DNA of 64,000 nucleotides, taken from an uncultured Cohaesibacter sp. (GTDB taxonomy: Bacteria > Pseudomonadota > Alphaproteobacteria > Rhizobiales > Cohaesibacteraceae). Within the stretch, counting starts at the first letter, position 1. Every line of letters begins with the position of its first letter. Location of the stretch: contig NZ_OY759850.1 of the NCBI RefSeq assembly GCF_963662805.1, positions 1 through 64,000 of the forward strand. Direction: 5' to 3'. Of the stretch, positions 43,280 to 52,674 are shown piece after piece. The notes beneath the pieces are model-generated. The model was not told the DNA's origin. It was given only the letters and a program-made list of their open reading frames with translations, and searched no databases. A program made the translations under genes and the position numbers.

Positions 43280-45454
43280 ATGGACCAGAGTGATACCAAA
43301 TCGACCGGCAAGTGCCCTGTCATGCACGGCAGCAACACCGCCATGGGAACCGGTGTGATGGATTGGTGGCCCAACGCCCTCAATCTCGACATCCTGCACC
43401 AGCACGACACCAAGACCAACCCTTATGCTGAGGACTTTGACTATCGCGAAGAAGTCCAGAAACTCGACTTCGAGGCGGTGAAAGCTGACCTGCGCGCCCT
43501 GATGAATGACAGTCAGGACTGGTGGCCCGCAGACTGGGGCAGCTATGTAGGCATGTTCGCCCGCGTGGCATGGCATGCGGCAGGCTCCTATCGTCTCGCC
43601 GATGGTCGCGGTGGTGGCGGCACTGGCAACCAGCGTTTTGCGCCGCTCAACTCATGGCCTGACAACGTCAACACCGACAAGGGCCGCCGCCTGCTCTGGC
43701 CGATCAAGAAGAAATACGGCAACAAGCTGTCGTGGGCCGATCTGATCATCCTGTCCGGGACTGTCGCCTACGAGACCGCTGGCCTCAAAACCTTTGGCTT
43801 CGGCTTCGGTCGTCAGGATATCTGGCATCCGGAAAAGGATGTCTATTGGGGCGCCGAGAAAGAATGGCTCGCCGATAGTGACGGTCGTTATGATGACGTT
43901 TCGAAACCCGAGACCATGGAAAATCCGCTTGCCGCTGTTCAGATGGGCCTCATCTATGTGAACCCGGAAGGCGTCAACGGCCAGCCCGATCCAATGAAGA
44001 CCGCCGCGCAGATCCGCGAGACCTTTGCCCGCATGGCCATGGACGACGAGGAAACCGTTGCCCTGACCGCTGGTGGCCACACCATCGGCAAATGTCATGG
44101 CAATGGCCGCGCGGAAGATCTCAGCGCAGATCCGGAAGCTTCCGGCCCGGAATCGCAGGGTATGGGCTGGATGAACACCAAGGGCCGCGGCATTGGTCGC
44201 GACACGGTCGTCTCCGGTATCGAAGGGGCATGGACCTACAACCCGACCCAATGGGACATGGGCTACTTCGATTATCTCTTCGGCTACGAATGGGAACTGG
44301 CAAAGAGTCCGGCAGGTGCCTGGCAGTGGCAGCCTATCAACATGAAAGAAGAAGACATGCCGGCCGACGTGGAGGATCCGTCCATCCGCTGCGTGCCGAT
44401 CATGACCGACGCCGACATGGCGATGAAGGTTGATCCGATCTACAACGAGATCTGCCAGCGCTTCATCAAGGACCCGGACTATTTCTCCGAAACCTTCGCC
44501 CGCGCATGGTTCAAGCTGACCCACCGTGATATGGGCCCGAAAGTTCGCTACATCGGCCCGTGGGTACCCGATGAGGATCTGATCTGGCAGGACCCGATCC
44601 CGGTAGGCAGCACCCGCTACGACATTGATGCCCTGAAGGCCAAACTGGCGAGCTGTGGTCTCAGCTCTGCGGACATGATCGCCACCGCATGGGACAGCGC
44701 TCGCAACTACCGCGGCTCCGACATGCGTGGTGGGGCCAATGGTGCCCGCATCCGCCTCGCGCCTCAGAAGGACTTCGAAGGCAACGAGCCGGATCGTCTG
44801 GCCAAGGTACTCTCCGTTCTCGAACCCATCGCGGCAGAATTTGGCGCCAGCATTGCTGACACCATCGTGCTTGCCGGGAACGTGGGGCTCGAACAGGCGA
44901 TCAAGGCTGCCGGTTTCAATGTTCCGGTACCGTTTGCTCCCGGTCGCGGTGATGCGACCGACGAGATGACCGACGCAGCAAGCTTTGAGCCGATGGAACC
45001 GGTCGCCGATGGCTACCGCAACTTCGTCAAGAAGGACTATGTTGTCAGCCCCGAAGAACTGCTGCTCGATCGCACCCAGCTGATGGGTCTGACCGCGAAG
45101 GAAATGACCGTGCTGGTCGGTGGCATGCGTATGCTCGACACCAACTATGGCGGCACCAAGCATGGCGTCTTCACCAGCCAGCCCGGCGCTCTGAGCACGG
45201 ACTTCTTCGTCAACCTGACGGACATGGCCTACAAGTGGATCCCGGTTGGCAAGAATCTCTATGAGATCCGTGATCGCATGACTGATGAGCTGAAATGGAC
45301 CGCGACTCGCGTCGATCTGGTCTTTGGTTCCAACTCGGTGCTGCGCGCCTATGCGGAAGTCTATGCTCAGGACGACAACAAGGAGAAGTTCGTCAAGGAC
45401 TTCGTCGCGGCTTGGACCAAGGTCATGAATGCGGACCGTTTTGACATTGCGTAA
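43280..45454 (+). CDS. katG: Catalase-peroxidase
   Basis: A 724-residue heme enzyme that breaks down hydrogen peroxide. The distal site RVAWHAAGSYR gives R95, W98 and H99; the proximal His is in TAGGHTIGKCHG; the Tyr of the Met-Tyr-Trp crosslink is in GLIYVNPEG. The second, degenerate peroxidase domain (about 430-724) is also complete. A GGAGG site precedes the ATG at 43280. Divergent from oxyR, so induced by peroxide. Confidence 0.96.
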   Translation: MDQSDTKSTGKCPVMHGSNTAMGTGVMDWWPNALNLDILHQHDTKTNPYAEDFDYREEVQKLDFEAVKADLRALMNDSQDWWPADWGSYVGMFARVAWHAAGSYRLADGRGGGGTGNQRFAPLNSWPDNVNTDKGRRLLWPIKKKYGNKLSWADLIILSGTVAYETAGLKTFGFGFGRQDIWHPEKDVYWGAEKEWLADSDGRYDDVSKPETMENPLAAVQMGLIYVNPEGVNGQPDPMKTAAQIRETFARMAMDDEETVALTAGGHTIGKCHGNGRAEDLSADPEASGPESQGMGWMNTKGRGIGRDTVVSGIEGAWTYNPTQWDMGYFDYLFGYEWELAKSPAGAWQWQPINMKEEDMPADVEDPSIRCVPIMTDADMAMKVDPIYNEICQRFIKDPDYFSETFARAWFKLTHRDMGPKVRYIGPWVPDEDLIWQDPIPVGSTRYDIDALKAKLASCGLSSADMIATAWDSARNYRGSDMRGGANGARIRLAPQKDFEGNEPDRLAKVLSVLEPIAAEFGASIADTIVLAGNVGLEQAIKAAGFNVPVPFAPGRGDATDEMTDAASFEPMEPVADGYRNFVKKDYVVSPEELLLDRTQLMGLTAKEMTVLVGGMRMLDTNYGGTKHGVFTSQPGALSTDFFVNLTDMAYKWIPVGKNLYEIRDRMTDELKWTATRVDLVFGSNSVLRAYAEVYAQDDNKEKFVKDFVAAWTKVMNADRFDIA

Positions 45455-45567
45455 TCCCCAGGCGCAATGTCAGGAAAGACGCTTTGCGCGGGGCTGAGAC
45501 CTCGTGCAAAGCGTTATCGCTTTTGCTGCGGGAGCGGACCACTCCCATGATGACCAGAGCAAAAAAG

Positions 45568-45597
45568 AAACCCCGTCCGGTGTTCCGGGCGGGGTTT
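45568..45597. terminator. Bidirectional terminator between katG and the L,D-transpeptidase gene
   Basis: AAACCCCGTCCGG pairs with CCGGGCGGGGTTTT around TGTT, with A/T runs on both sides. A second, weaker hairpin (ACGCTTTGC / GCAAAGCGT, about 45479-45514) lies nearer to katG. Confidence 0.88.
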
Positions 45598-45626
45598 TCC
45601 ATGACAGGATGAAGGGCTGGATCAGC

Positions 45627-46334
45627 CTAGATCACGACGATTGGCGCGCGGCGGTTGACCCGTTCGTAGAGATCGATGATGTCCTGATTGATCATGCGAA
45701 CGCAGCCGGAAGAAACAGCGCGACCAATGGAGCGCACGTCCGGAGTTCCATGCAAGCGATAGAGCGTGTCGACCTGATCCTGATAGATATAGATGGCGCG
45801 TGCTCCGAGCGGGTTCTTGAGACCCGGCTCCATGCCGCCATTGTCGAAGCTGTAGCTCTTGAGCGAAGGCTTGCGGGCGATCATTTCATCGGGTGGCACC
45901 CAGATCGGCCATTCGGCCTTGCGGCCCACATAGGCGCGGCCTGACCACTGGAAACCGGCACGCCCCAGACCAACGCCATAACGGCGAGCAAGGCCATAGC
46001 GCTCGACCAGATAGACATAGAAATTCTTGGTATCGACGACCAGAGTTCCGACTTTCTCGTCGGTCTCATACTCCACCGTTCGGCGCAGAAATTTGGACTC
46101 AACCTGCTTGAGATTGACGGCAGGCAGCGGGAATTGCTCGTCTGGCATGGCCGCATACATCGACTTGTAGTCTTCCAGCGTCAGCGGCTTCAGGGCAGCC
46201 TGACGGGCCGCAGGGCTACATGCGGTCAGAAGCCCGGCCCCAACAAACAGGGAGCCCTTCAGAACGGTGCGTCTGGAAAGGCCAAAAGGCTCGCTATGGT
46301 CGTTCTTCAAAGTGTTTTTGTCTTGCGATTTCAT
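45627..46334 (-). CDS. L,D-transpeptidase (YkuD domain) lipoprotein
   Basis: A 235-residue exported enzyme that would form 3-3 peptidoglycan crosslinks or attach proteins to the wall. The N-terminus combines a twin-arginine-type motif (SRRTVLKG) with a lipobox-like end (LLTACS). The catalytic domain ends with HGTPDVRSIGRAVSSGCVRM, containing the nucleophilic Cys and its His. I use the ATG at 46334; an in-frame start at 46388 adds 18 residues without support. Single gene, leftward, ending at the shared terminator. Confidence 0.87.
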   Translation of the reverse strand: MKSQDKNTLKNDHSEPFGLSRRTVLKGSLFVGAGLLTACSPAARQAALKPLTLEDYKSMYAAMPDEQFPLPAVNLKQVESKFLRRTVEYETDEKVGTLVVDTKNFYVYLVERYGLARRYGVGLGRAGFQWSGRAYVGRKAEWPIWVPPDEMIARKPSLKSYSFDNGGMEPGLKNPLGARAIYIYQDQVDTLYRLHGTPDVRSIGRAVSSGCVRMINQDIIDLYERVNRRAPIVVI

Positions 46335-46741
46335 AATGTGACCAAACGCTGTGTGCAGTCGATGGCGGTCTGAAAGACAGCCGATCATATGATTAAATCA
46401 AGTAACTGTTGAATGGAACGCAATACAAGGGCCGAGGCACTCCGGCAATCAACGGGCGACAGGGCCCGATTCAGGCGGGAGCAATCCGCAGCAACTATCA
46501 ATCCATGCAATGCAAAGATATAGCCGCAGTCTTCAAATTACGGGAAGCACCATATGCGTTATCCCCAAGCTGTCTCTTCGGCAGTTCTCAGGTGTGACAA
46601 ATTTGCGACCACAGCTCACTTGCGTACAACCTACCAGCCTTTGCCGGGGCAGAGGGGCACATTTGCTTGAAGGAGCCTGAGTGTTGGCACGGCCGTGAGG
46701 CGAGAAAGGATGGCCAGAAAGGCAGCAAGAGAGGCAACAAG
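46335..46741. other. Intergenic region without recognisable gene
   Basis: About 400 bases between the L,D-transpeptidase start and the end region of the decarboxylase operon. Short open frames exist but lack ribosome sites and family resemblance. I see no RNA gene. The leftward promoter of the transpeptidase gene must lie at its left end. Confidence 0.5.
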
Positions 46742-46771
46742 AAAGCCCGGCACCTGAGGTGTCCGGGCTTT
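46742..46771 (-). terminator. Second terminator-like hairpin beyond oadB
   Basis: AAAGCCCGGCACCT / GGTGTCCGGGCTTT is a 14-base stem with one mismatch and a GA loop. On the minus strand it is followed by TTTCTTGTT. Confidence 0.65.
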
Positions 46772-46813
46772 GATCGTCATCCCCTTTTCAAGGCGAATTG
46801 AAAGGCGGGAAGG

Positions 46814-46838
46814 AAAAGAGGCGGGGAGACCCCGCCTC
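46814..46838 (-). terminator. Terminator directly after oadB
   Basis: GAGGCGGGG, loop of three, CCCCGCCTC, then TTTTCCTTCC on the minus strand, eight bases past the oadB stop. Confidence 0.8.
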
Positions 46839-46845
46839 AAGATGA

Positions 46846-47994
46846 TTAGCTGAACCAGGCGATCAGGTAGCCGGCAACAACAGCAGTACCGATAACACCG
46901 GCAACGTTCGGACCCATGGCATGCATGAGCAGGAAGTTGCTGGGGTCGGCGCGTTGGCCTTCGACCTGAGACACGCGAGCAGCCATTGGCACGGCAGACA
47001 CGCCAGCCGAACCGATGAGCGGGTTGATCTTGTTCTTGGAGAACATGTTCATCAGCTTGGCCATCAGGACGCCGGTTGCGGTGGCGATACTGAAGGCAAT
47101 GATGCCAAGAGCAAGGATCTTCATGGTGTCGAAGTTCAGGAACCGTTCTGCCGTCATGGTGATGCCGACCGAGGTGCCGAGAAAGATCGTGACGACGTTG
47201 ATCACTTCGTTCTGGGCGGCTTTGGTCAGACGTTCGGTTTCCAGGCTTTCGCGCAGGAAGTTGCCGAGCATCAGCATGCCGATCAGGGCAGACGCTGCCG
47301 GAACCAGCAGGATAACCAGAACGGTTACCATGCCAGCAAAGATCAGCTTCTCAAGACGGGAAACCTGACGCAGCGACTTCATGCGGATCTTGCGTTCCGC
47401 GTCGGAGGTCAGAGCCCGCATGATGGGCGGCTGGATCATCGGAACCAAGGCCATGTAGCTGTAGGCAGCCACGGCGATTGGAGCCAGAAGATGGGGAGCC
47501 AGCTTGTTGGCAAGGAAGATGGAGGTCGGGCCATCGGCGCCGCCGATGATGCCGATTGCACCAGCTTCCATGGGAGTGAAGCCAATCAGAACCGCACCCA
47601 GGAAGGTCGCGAAGACCCCGAACTGAGCTGCAGCACCCAGAAGCAGCGTACGAGGGTTGGCAATCAGAGGACCGAAGTCCGTCAGGGCGCCAACACCCAT
47701 GAAGATGAGCGGAGGAAAGATCTCGAGCTCAACACCCTTGGAGATATAATAGTAGAGACCCCCACCGTGCTCGCCGACCGGCGCATTGAGCAGACCTTCC
47801 GTGGGAAGGTTTGCAAGCAACGCCCCGAAGGCAATCGGGATGAGCAGCAAGGGCTCGAATTTTTTGTAGACAGCCAGATAGAACAGAACGACGATGATCA
47901 CCCACATCACCATCATTTGCCAAGTGACGTCGCCAAAGGCGGTCAGGTGCCAGATCTGTTCTAGCTTGGATATCTCTGTGGTGGTGCCTTCCAT
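46846..47994 (-). CDS. oadB: Sodium-translocating decarboxylase, beta subunit
   Basis: A 382-residue inner-membrane protein that couples decarboxylation of carboxybiotin to outward Na+ pumping. Conserved family motifs are present: GGADGPTSIFLANKLAP (Asp essential for Na+ in the Klebsiella enzyme), the LIFMGVGALTDFGPLIANP region and NPLIGSAGVSAVPMAARV. It closes a four-gene leftward operon with the carboxyltransferase, OadG-type subunit and biotin carrier. Confidence 0.93.
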   Translation of the reverse strand: MEGTTTEISKLEQIWHLTAFGDVTWQMMVMWVIIVVLFYLAVYKKFEPLLLIPIAFGALLANLPTEGLLNAPVGEHGGGLYYYISKGVELEIFPPLIFMGVGALTDFGPLIANPRTLLLGAAAQFGVFATFLGAVLIGFTPMEAGAIGIIGGADGPTSIFLANKLAPHLLAPIAVAAYSYMALVPMIQPPIMRALTSDAERKIRMKSLRQVSRLEKLIFAGMVTVLVILLVPAASALIGMLMLGNFLRESLETERLTKAAQNEVINVVTIFLGTSVGITMTAERFLNFDTMKILALGIIAFSIATATGVLMAKLMNMFSKNKINPLIGSAGVSAVPMAARVSQVEGQRADPSNFLLMHAMGPNVAGVIGTAVVAGYLIAWFS

Positions 47995-48010
47995 TGAAGA
48001 AACCCCCTAA

Positions 48011-48406
48011 TCAGGAAAGTGTGACAAGGACTTGGCCCTCGGTCACGGAAGCGCCGGGGGTTACATTGATGGCGGTAACAGTGCCATCCTGCGGGGCGCT
48101 GATGTTGGTGTTCATCTTCATCGCTTCCAGAACAACCAGAGTATCGCCACTGGCGACTTTCTGGCCAACGGAAACGTCGACGCTGATGACAGTACCAGCC
48201 AGCGGGCTAGGTACGGCACCATCACCTGCAGGAGCAGCCGGAGCGGCGGCAGCAGGAGCAGCAACAGGAGCCGGAGCAGCAACCGGTGCAGACGCAACAG
48301 GAGCGGCGGCAGGAGCAGCAGCAACAGGAGCTTCGGAAGCGAGATCCTCGTCTTCCACCGTCACATCATAGGTGATGCCTTGTACAGTGATCCGCAAACG
48401 TTTCAT
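48011..48406 (-). CDS. Biotin carboxyl carrier subunit of the sodium-pumping decarboxylase
   Basis: A 131-residue protein. The first 25 residues form a short strand region (RITVQGITYDVTVED), followed by a flexible linker of about 40 residues made almost only of Ala, Pro and Val, then a biotinyl domain with the biotin Lys in VLEAMKMN. The linker lets biotin swing between the carboxyltransferase (48819-50372) and the membrane beta subunit (46846-47994). Confidence 0.93.
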   Translation of the reverse strand: MKRLRITVQGITYDVTVEDEDLASEAPVAAAPAAAPVASAPVAAPAPVAAPAAAAPAAPAGDGAVPSPLAGTVISVDVSVGQKVASGDTLVVLEAMKMNTNISAPQDGTVTAINVTPGASVTEGQVLVTLS

Positions 48407-48419
48407 TACTTAAGTCCTC

Positions 48420-48803
48420 TCAGGATTTCAGGGTCTCGCCACCGAGGGAAGGCCGTGTCGGGCCCCAATCAGCGCGGATTTTATGGGCGGAAAAGGCTGC
48501 GATACGGCCTTCCATGGGCCATTCGCTGACTTTGTGTGCAGGAGCCGCAACGCGGGTCACGCGGTAGCCGGGTCCGAGAGTGTCGGCCACGGCCGCTGCG
48601 ATTGCGGCAAGATGATGAGGCGGAATGCCGGCACGGGAGGCGACTGCCGCCCGTGCTGGAACTTTCGGTGCCTGCTCGGCTTTGGTTGTCTTGGGAGCGC
48701 GGGTAAAGAAGTAACCCACGATCGAACAAGCGGCCCAAAGCGAAGCAAGTGCCATCATCACCACTGCGAAGCCCGTCAAGATAAGTTCGATGTTATCGAG
48801 CAT
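48420..48803 (-). CDS. OadG-family (gamma/delta) subunit of the decarboxylase
   Basis: A 127-residue protein with one N-terminal membrane helix (LILTGFAVVMMALASLWAACSIVGYFF), then a charged linker and a C-terminal segment HLAAIAAAVADTLGPGYRVTRV resembling the delta subunit of methylmalonyl-CoA decarboxylase. It anchors and assembles the complex. It lies between the carboxyltransferase and biotin carrier genes with 14-16 base gaps. Confidence 0.86.
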   Translation of the reverse strand: MLDNIELILTGFAVVMMALASLWAACSIVGYFFTRAPKTTKAEQAPKVPARAAVASRAGIPPHHLAAIAAAVADTLGPGYRVTRVAAPAHKVSEWPMEGRIAAFSAHKIRADWGPTRPSLGGETLKS

Positions 48804-48818
48804 GAGGGTTCCCTTCGC

Positions 48819-50372
48819 TTACAGCGGAATGTTTCCGTGCTTTTTCGGCGGCCGGGTTTCACGTTTGGACATCAGGCCGCGGAGGGTCAGAGCGATAGCA
48901 CTCTTCGTTTCGCGAGGCTGAATGATGTCGTGAATAGCCAGCATGCCGGCAGAGAGGTAAGGCGTTGCAAATTCCTTGCGATAGTCATCGGCAAGTTCTT
49001 TTGCTTTAGCTGCCTTGTCTTCTGCTTCTGCCAGTTCCTTGCGATAAAGGATGTTGACAGCGCCTTCAGCACCCATAACGGCGATTTCTGCCGTCGGCCA
49101 TGCGATCACACGGTCAGCACCCATATCTTCACTGCACATGGCAAGATAGGCGCCACCGTAGGCTTTGCGCATGATCACGGTGATTTTCGGAACAGTGGCA
49201 GAGGCATAGGCAAACAGCATTTTCGCGCCATGGCGAATGATACCGCGCCGTTCCTCGTTCACGCCAGGCAGGAAGCCCGGAACGTCAACCAGCGTGACAA
49301 TCGGAATGTTGTAGACGTTGCAGAAGCGAACAAAGCGAGCAGCCTTGTCGCTGGCGTCGATGTCCAGCGTACCGGCTTTCACGGTCGGCTGGTTGGAAAC
49401 GAAGCCGACAACCACACCGCCTACACGACCGAAGCCGATCACGATGTTGGCTGCGAAATGCTGCATGACTTCCAGGAAGTCGCCGTCGTCAGCAAGACGC
49501 TTGATGACTTCGCGGCAATCGAACGGCGTTTTGGAATCTGCCGGTACAAGCTCGTCCAGAGACGGATCGTCCACAATTTTCAGATCCATTTCGAGATGAT
49601 GCGGAGGATCCTGCATGTTGTTGGACGGCAGGAACGACAGCAGCTTGTGCACGATGCCGATGGCATGTTTGTCGTCTTCTGCGATGAAGTGGATGTTACC
49701 GGAAACGGAGGCATGAGCCTGAGCCGAACCGATCTCTTCCATGGTGGTGACCTGACCGGTCACGGCACGGATCACTTCAGGACCGCAAATGAACATCTGT
49801 GCATTTTCACGGGTCATGATCAGGAAGTCGGTCAGGGCAGGGCTGTAGGCTGCACCACCGGCGCAAGGACCTGCGATAACCGAAATCTGTGGCACGACAC
49901 CGGACAGAAGAACGTTGCGATAGAACACCTGACCGTAGCCGGACAGTGCGCCAACGCCTTCCTGAATGCGGGCCCCGCCGGAATCGTTGAAGCCCACGAC
50001 CGGAACACCCGCTTTCTGGGCATGATCGAGAGCGTTACAGATCTTCTTGGCATGAACGCCGCCGAGAGAAGCCCCGACAACACCGAAGTCCTGTGAGAAG
50101 GCTGCCACGGGGCGGCCATTGATGAAACCAGTGCCGGTAATCACACCATCAGTCGGGATGGATTTGTCAGCCATGCCGAAGTAACGGGTATTGTGCTGAG
50201 CGTGCAGACCGAATTCCTGAAAGGTGCCTTTGGAATAAAGCGCATCCAGTCGTTCGCGGGCCGTCAAACGTCCCTTTGCATGTCTCTCATCAGCTTTTTT
50301 CTTGCCGCCGCCTTCCAGTGCGACAGCGCGCCGCTTCTCCAACTCGTCTGCGAGCGTTTTGGAAATCGCCAT
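48819..50372 (-). CDS. mmdA: Carboxyltransferase alpha subunit, methylmalonyl-CoA decarboxylase type
   Basis: A 517-residue acyl-CoA carboxyltransferase. It has the paired crotonase-like domains with GARIQEGVGALSGYGQVFYRN, GPCAGGAAYSPALTDF, DVPGFLPGV and MRKAYGGAYLAM. In Propionigenium and Veillonella this subunit moves CO2 from methylmalonyl-CoA to biotin, driving the Na+ pump. The absence of a pyruvate-carboxylase-type alpha subunit argues against oxaloacetate as substrate; propionyl-CoA carboxylase beta subunits are similar, but neighbouring oadB/oadG genes decide the assignment. First gene of the operon. Confidence 0.88.
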   Translation of the reverse strand: MAISKTLADELEKRRAVALEGGGKKKADERHAKGRLTARERLDALYSKGTFQEFGLHAQHNTRYFGMADKSIPTDGVITGTGFINGRPVAAFSQDFGVVGASLGGVHAKKICNALDHAQKAGVPVVGFNDSGGARIQEGVGALSGYGQVFYRNVLLSGVVPQISVIAGPCAGGAAYSPALTDFLIMTRENAQMFICGPEVIRAVTGQVTTMEEIGSAQAHASVSGNIHFIAEDDKHAIGIVHKLLSFLPSNNMQDPPHHLEMDLKIVDDPSLDELVPADSKTPFDCREVIKRLADDGDFLEVMQHFAANIVIGFGRVGGVVVGFVSNQPTVKAGTLDIDASDKAARFVRFCNVYNIPIVTLVDVPGFLPGVNEERRGIIRHGAKMLFAYASATVPKITVIMRKAYGGAYLAMCSEDMGADRVIAWPTAEIAVMGAEGAVNILYRKELAEAEDKAAKAKELADDYRKEFATPYLSAGMLAIHDIIQPRETKSAIALTLRGLMSKRETRPPKKHGNIPL

Positions 50373-51192
50373 AATATAACCGCTTTGCTAGAGCGCGCCC
50401 GGGTTGGGCGCTGCATTTCTTTTCGAGGAACGGCGGGGTATTCCCCGCAGGGTATCCGAAGAATGCCCGGAAAACGGGCGTCCGGATCCTCAACGACTAA
50501 AGTATTACCGCCCTTCAAGACCAAGATAAACGATCAAGATCAAACCTATAAATAGACCAAAGGCTAGGAACTGGGCCAATTTGTCCTTCCTTGGTCCAAG
50601 ATCGGGCAAGAATCGAGGCAAACTGCGGATTCTTGGCATTATTTCCGTTTACGTAAGAGTAAAAGATATTTTTTTTAGATTTTTTTTCAAAAGGCAGTGG
50701 ACAGACGTTGGATAGGTCCTCAATTGCACTTTTTTTTGGCGAGTGCCGACATTGGAGGCTTTTTACTGGACTGGGATCGAATGATCTCTACAATTCGTCG
50801 AAGAGAGCTTTTGGCTAAACCGCAGATGGTTGTTCAATAGATGAGCACGGTGGCATAAATTTAAGCAGCGTCAGTGGGTGGGGCTGGATGAAATCTAGGC
50901 AGGAAACGCTGAATGTCTAATGGATAAAGGATTGTAAACCCCATAACATACTGAATATGTGCGGGTTTATCCGAAACGACCGAATATTGGTCCAAAAATT
51001 GCTCATAAAGTTAGCCATGGCGACACGGTTGGATCCGTGGCTATCGGGTTTTGTTCAGATGGTGCCGACCGAAAGCTTCGGCTTTTGGGCAGTGCGATGG
51101 GAGCAGCAGGAAACCCGGATAGAGTTTACTAGCGTGTCGGCACGCTGTCCGGTTGGACGGATGGATGAAATGTCGAAAGAAAGGTGCATCGC
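50373..51192. other. Long divergent intergenic region, AT-rich, no gene found
   Basis: About 820 bases between mmdA (leftward) and the ATP-grasp gene (rightward). It is more AT-rich than its surroundings, with a T-rich tract around 50668-50690 and another near 50727. The frame at 50957-51196 has no ribosome site or family resemblance. On the mmdA strand TTGAT-CTTG-ATCGT (about 50530-50545) is an 8/10 match to an FNR site, too weak to call. Promoters for both directions must be here. Confidence 0.5.
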
Positions 51193-52674
51193 GTGACTCA
51201 CTATGATCCCGGCGAGTTGTTCTGCGAAATGTCCAGCAACATGTCGGAACGCAGTCCCAAACTCGAAGATATCTGGAGACGCTTTGAAGGTGCGGATATC
51301 GAGCATCTCGCATTGCGATCAAAGGAAGCCGATCTGGAGCTGTTCAATCTCGGCGTGACCTTCACGGTCTACAGCGACAAGGACGTGATCGACAGGGTGC
51401 TGCCGTTCGACATCATCCCGCGCGTCCTGACGGCGTCCGAATGGGACATTCTTGATCGCGGCGTCATCCAGCGTGTTTCAGCCATCAACGCCTTCCTGCA
51501 TGACATATATAATGAGCAGCATGTGATCAAGGACGGGATCATCCCGGCCGAACTGGTGCTCGGAAACTCCAACTTCCGCAAGCAGATGATGGGCTTCACG
51601 CCCGCTGCCGGTGTCTACACCCATATCGCGGGCACCGACATCATTCGCGATGATCGCGGTGAGTTCCTTGTTCTTGAAGACAATGTGCGGTCTCCATCCG
51701 GTGTGTCCTATGTCGTCGAGAACCGCCATCTGATGGAACGCTCCTTCCCCGACCTGATGGCCGACCTGAAATTGCGCAAGGTCTCGGACTATGGTCGCAA
51801 CCTGTTTGAAAAGCTCTCTGAGTCAGCGCCTGATGGCTGTCGCGACAAGGACGATCCGCAGGTCGTGGTCATGTCGCCGGGCATGTTCAACTCGGCCTAT
51901 TTTGAGCATATCTTCCTCGCCCGTGAGATGGGCGTGCCAGTCGTCGAAGGCAGTGACCTCTTCTGCGACGATGACAAGGTCTACATGAAGACCATCGCCG
52001 GACCACGGCGAGTGGATGTCATCTATCGCCGCATTGATGATGATTTCCTCGATCCCGAGTCCTTCCGTCCCGACTCCGTGCTCGGGGTCAAGGGGCTGGT
52101 CAAGTCCATGCTGGCGGGCAACGTCACCATCGCCAATGCGCTCGGGACCGGGGTCGCCGATGACAAGGCGGTCTATGCCTACATGCCGCGCATCATCAAA
52201 TACTATCTTGATGAAGATCCGATCCTTGCCAACGTCGAGACCCACATCTGCCGCGAAGAGGACGCCCTGCAATATACCCTCGACAATCTGGCCAATCTGG
52301 TCGTCAAACCGGTCGGCGAGTCCGGTGGCTACGGCATCACCATCGGCCCCAAGGCGAGCAAGGAACAGCTTGAGGAAGCCAGAGCAGCCCTTCTGAAAAA
52401 CCCGAAGAATTTCATTTCCCAGCCCATGATCTCCCTCTCTGTCTGTCCGACGCTGGGTGAGAATGATCTGGTTCCGCGTCACGTTGACTTGCGGCCCTTC
52501 GCCGTGACCGGCAAGGGAACCTGGGTGTTGCCCGGCGGCCTGACGCGCGTCGCCCTCAAGGAAGGCTCAATCATCGTCAATTCCTCGCAAGGCGGGGGCA
52601 CCAAGGATACCTGGGTGCTGGCCGATGATCTCGGCGTCGAAAGCGCCCTGACTGCAGCAAAAGGAGATCTCTAA
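51193..52674 (+). CDS. Circularly permuted ATP-grasp protein (type 2 family)
   Basis: A 493-residue cytoplasmic protein of the circularly permuted ATP-grasp family. Recognisable parts are NSNFRKQMMGFTP, VLEDNVRSPSGVSYVVENR, VVMSPGMFNSAYFEH, DVIYRRIDDDFLDPE and VVKPVGESGGYG. The family is predicted to form amide bonds on carboxyl groups using ATP. The start is GTG at 51193 after AAAGG; GTG at 51184 is possible. Its stop overlaps the alpha-E gene start, so the two are produced together. No product is known for any close relative. Confidence 0.88.
   Translation: MTHYDPGELFCEMSSNMSERSPKLEDIWRRFEGADIEHLALRSKEADLELFNLGVTFTVYSDKDVIDRVLPFDIIPRVLTASEWDILDRGVIQRVSAINAFLHDIYNEQHVIKDGIIPAELVLGNSNFRKQMMGFTPAAGVYTHIAGTDIIRDDRGEFLVLEDNVRSPSGVSYVVENRHLMERSFPDLMADLKLRKVSDYGRNLFEKLSESAPDGCRDKDDPQVVVMSPGMFNSAYFEHIFLAREMGVPVVEGSDLFCDDDKVYMKTIAGPRRVDVIYRRIDDDFLDPESFRPDSVLGVKGLVKSMLAGNVTIANALGTGVADDKAVYAYMPRIIKYYLDEDPILANVETHICREEDALQYTLDNLANLVVKPVGESGGYGITIGPKASKEQLEEARAALLKNPKNFISQPMISLSVCPTLGENDLVPRHVDLRPFAVTGKGTWVLPGGLTRVALKEGSIIVNSSQGGGTKDTWVLADDLGVESALTAAKGDL

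Noticed and set aside
43652..45163. 503-codon open frame antisense to katG
   Set aside because: katG is unmistakable on the plus strand; the antisense frame shows no motif and no start context.
48190..48345. GC-rich repetitive tract as a DNA repeat element
   Set aside because: It encodes the Ala/Pro linker of the biotin carrier protein, a normal feature of these subunits.
50530..50545. FNR-like site (TTGAT-CTTG-ATCGT) upstream of mmdA
   Set aside because: Only 8 of 10 positions match and the right half-site loses both terminal A; not strong enough to call.
50957..51196. 79-codon frame before the ATP-grasp gene
   Set aside because: No ribosome site and it overlaps the likely start of the ATP-grasp gene.
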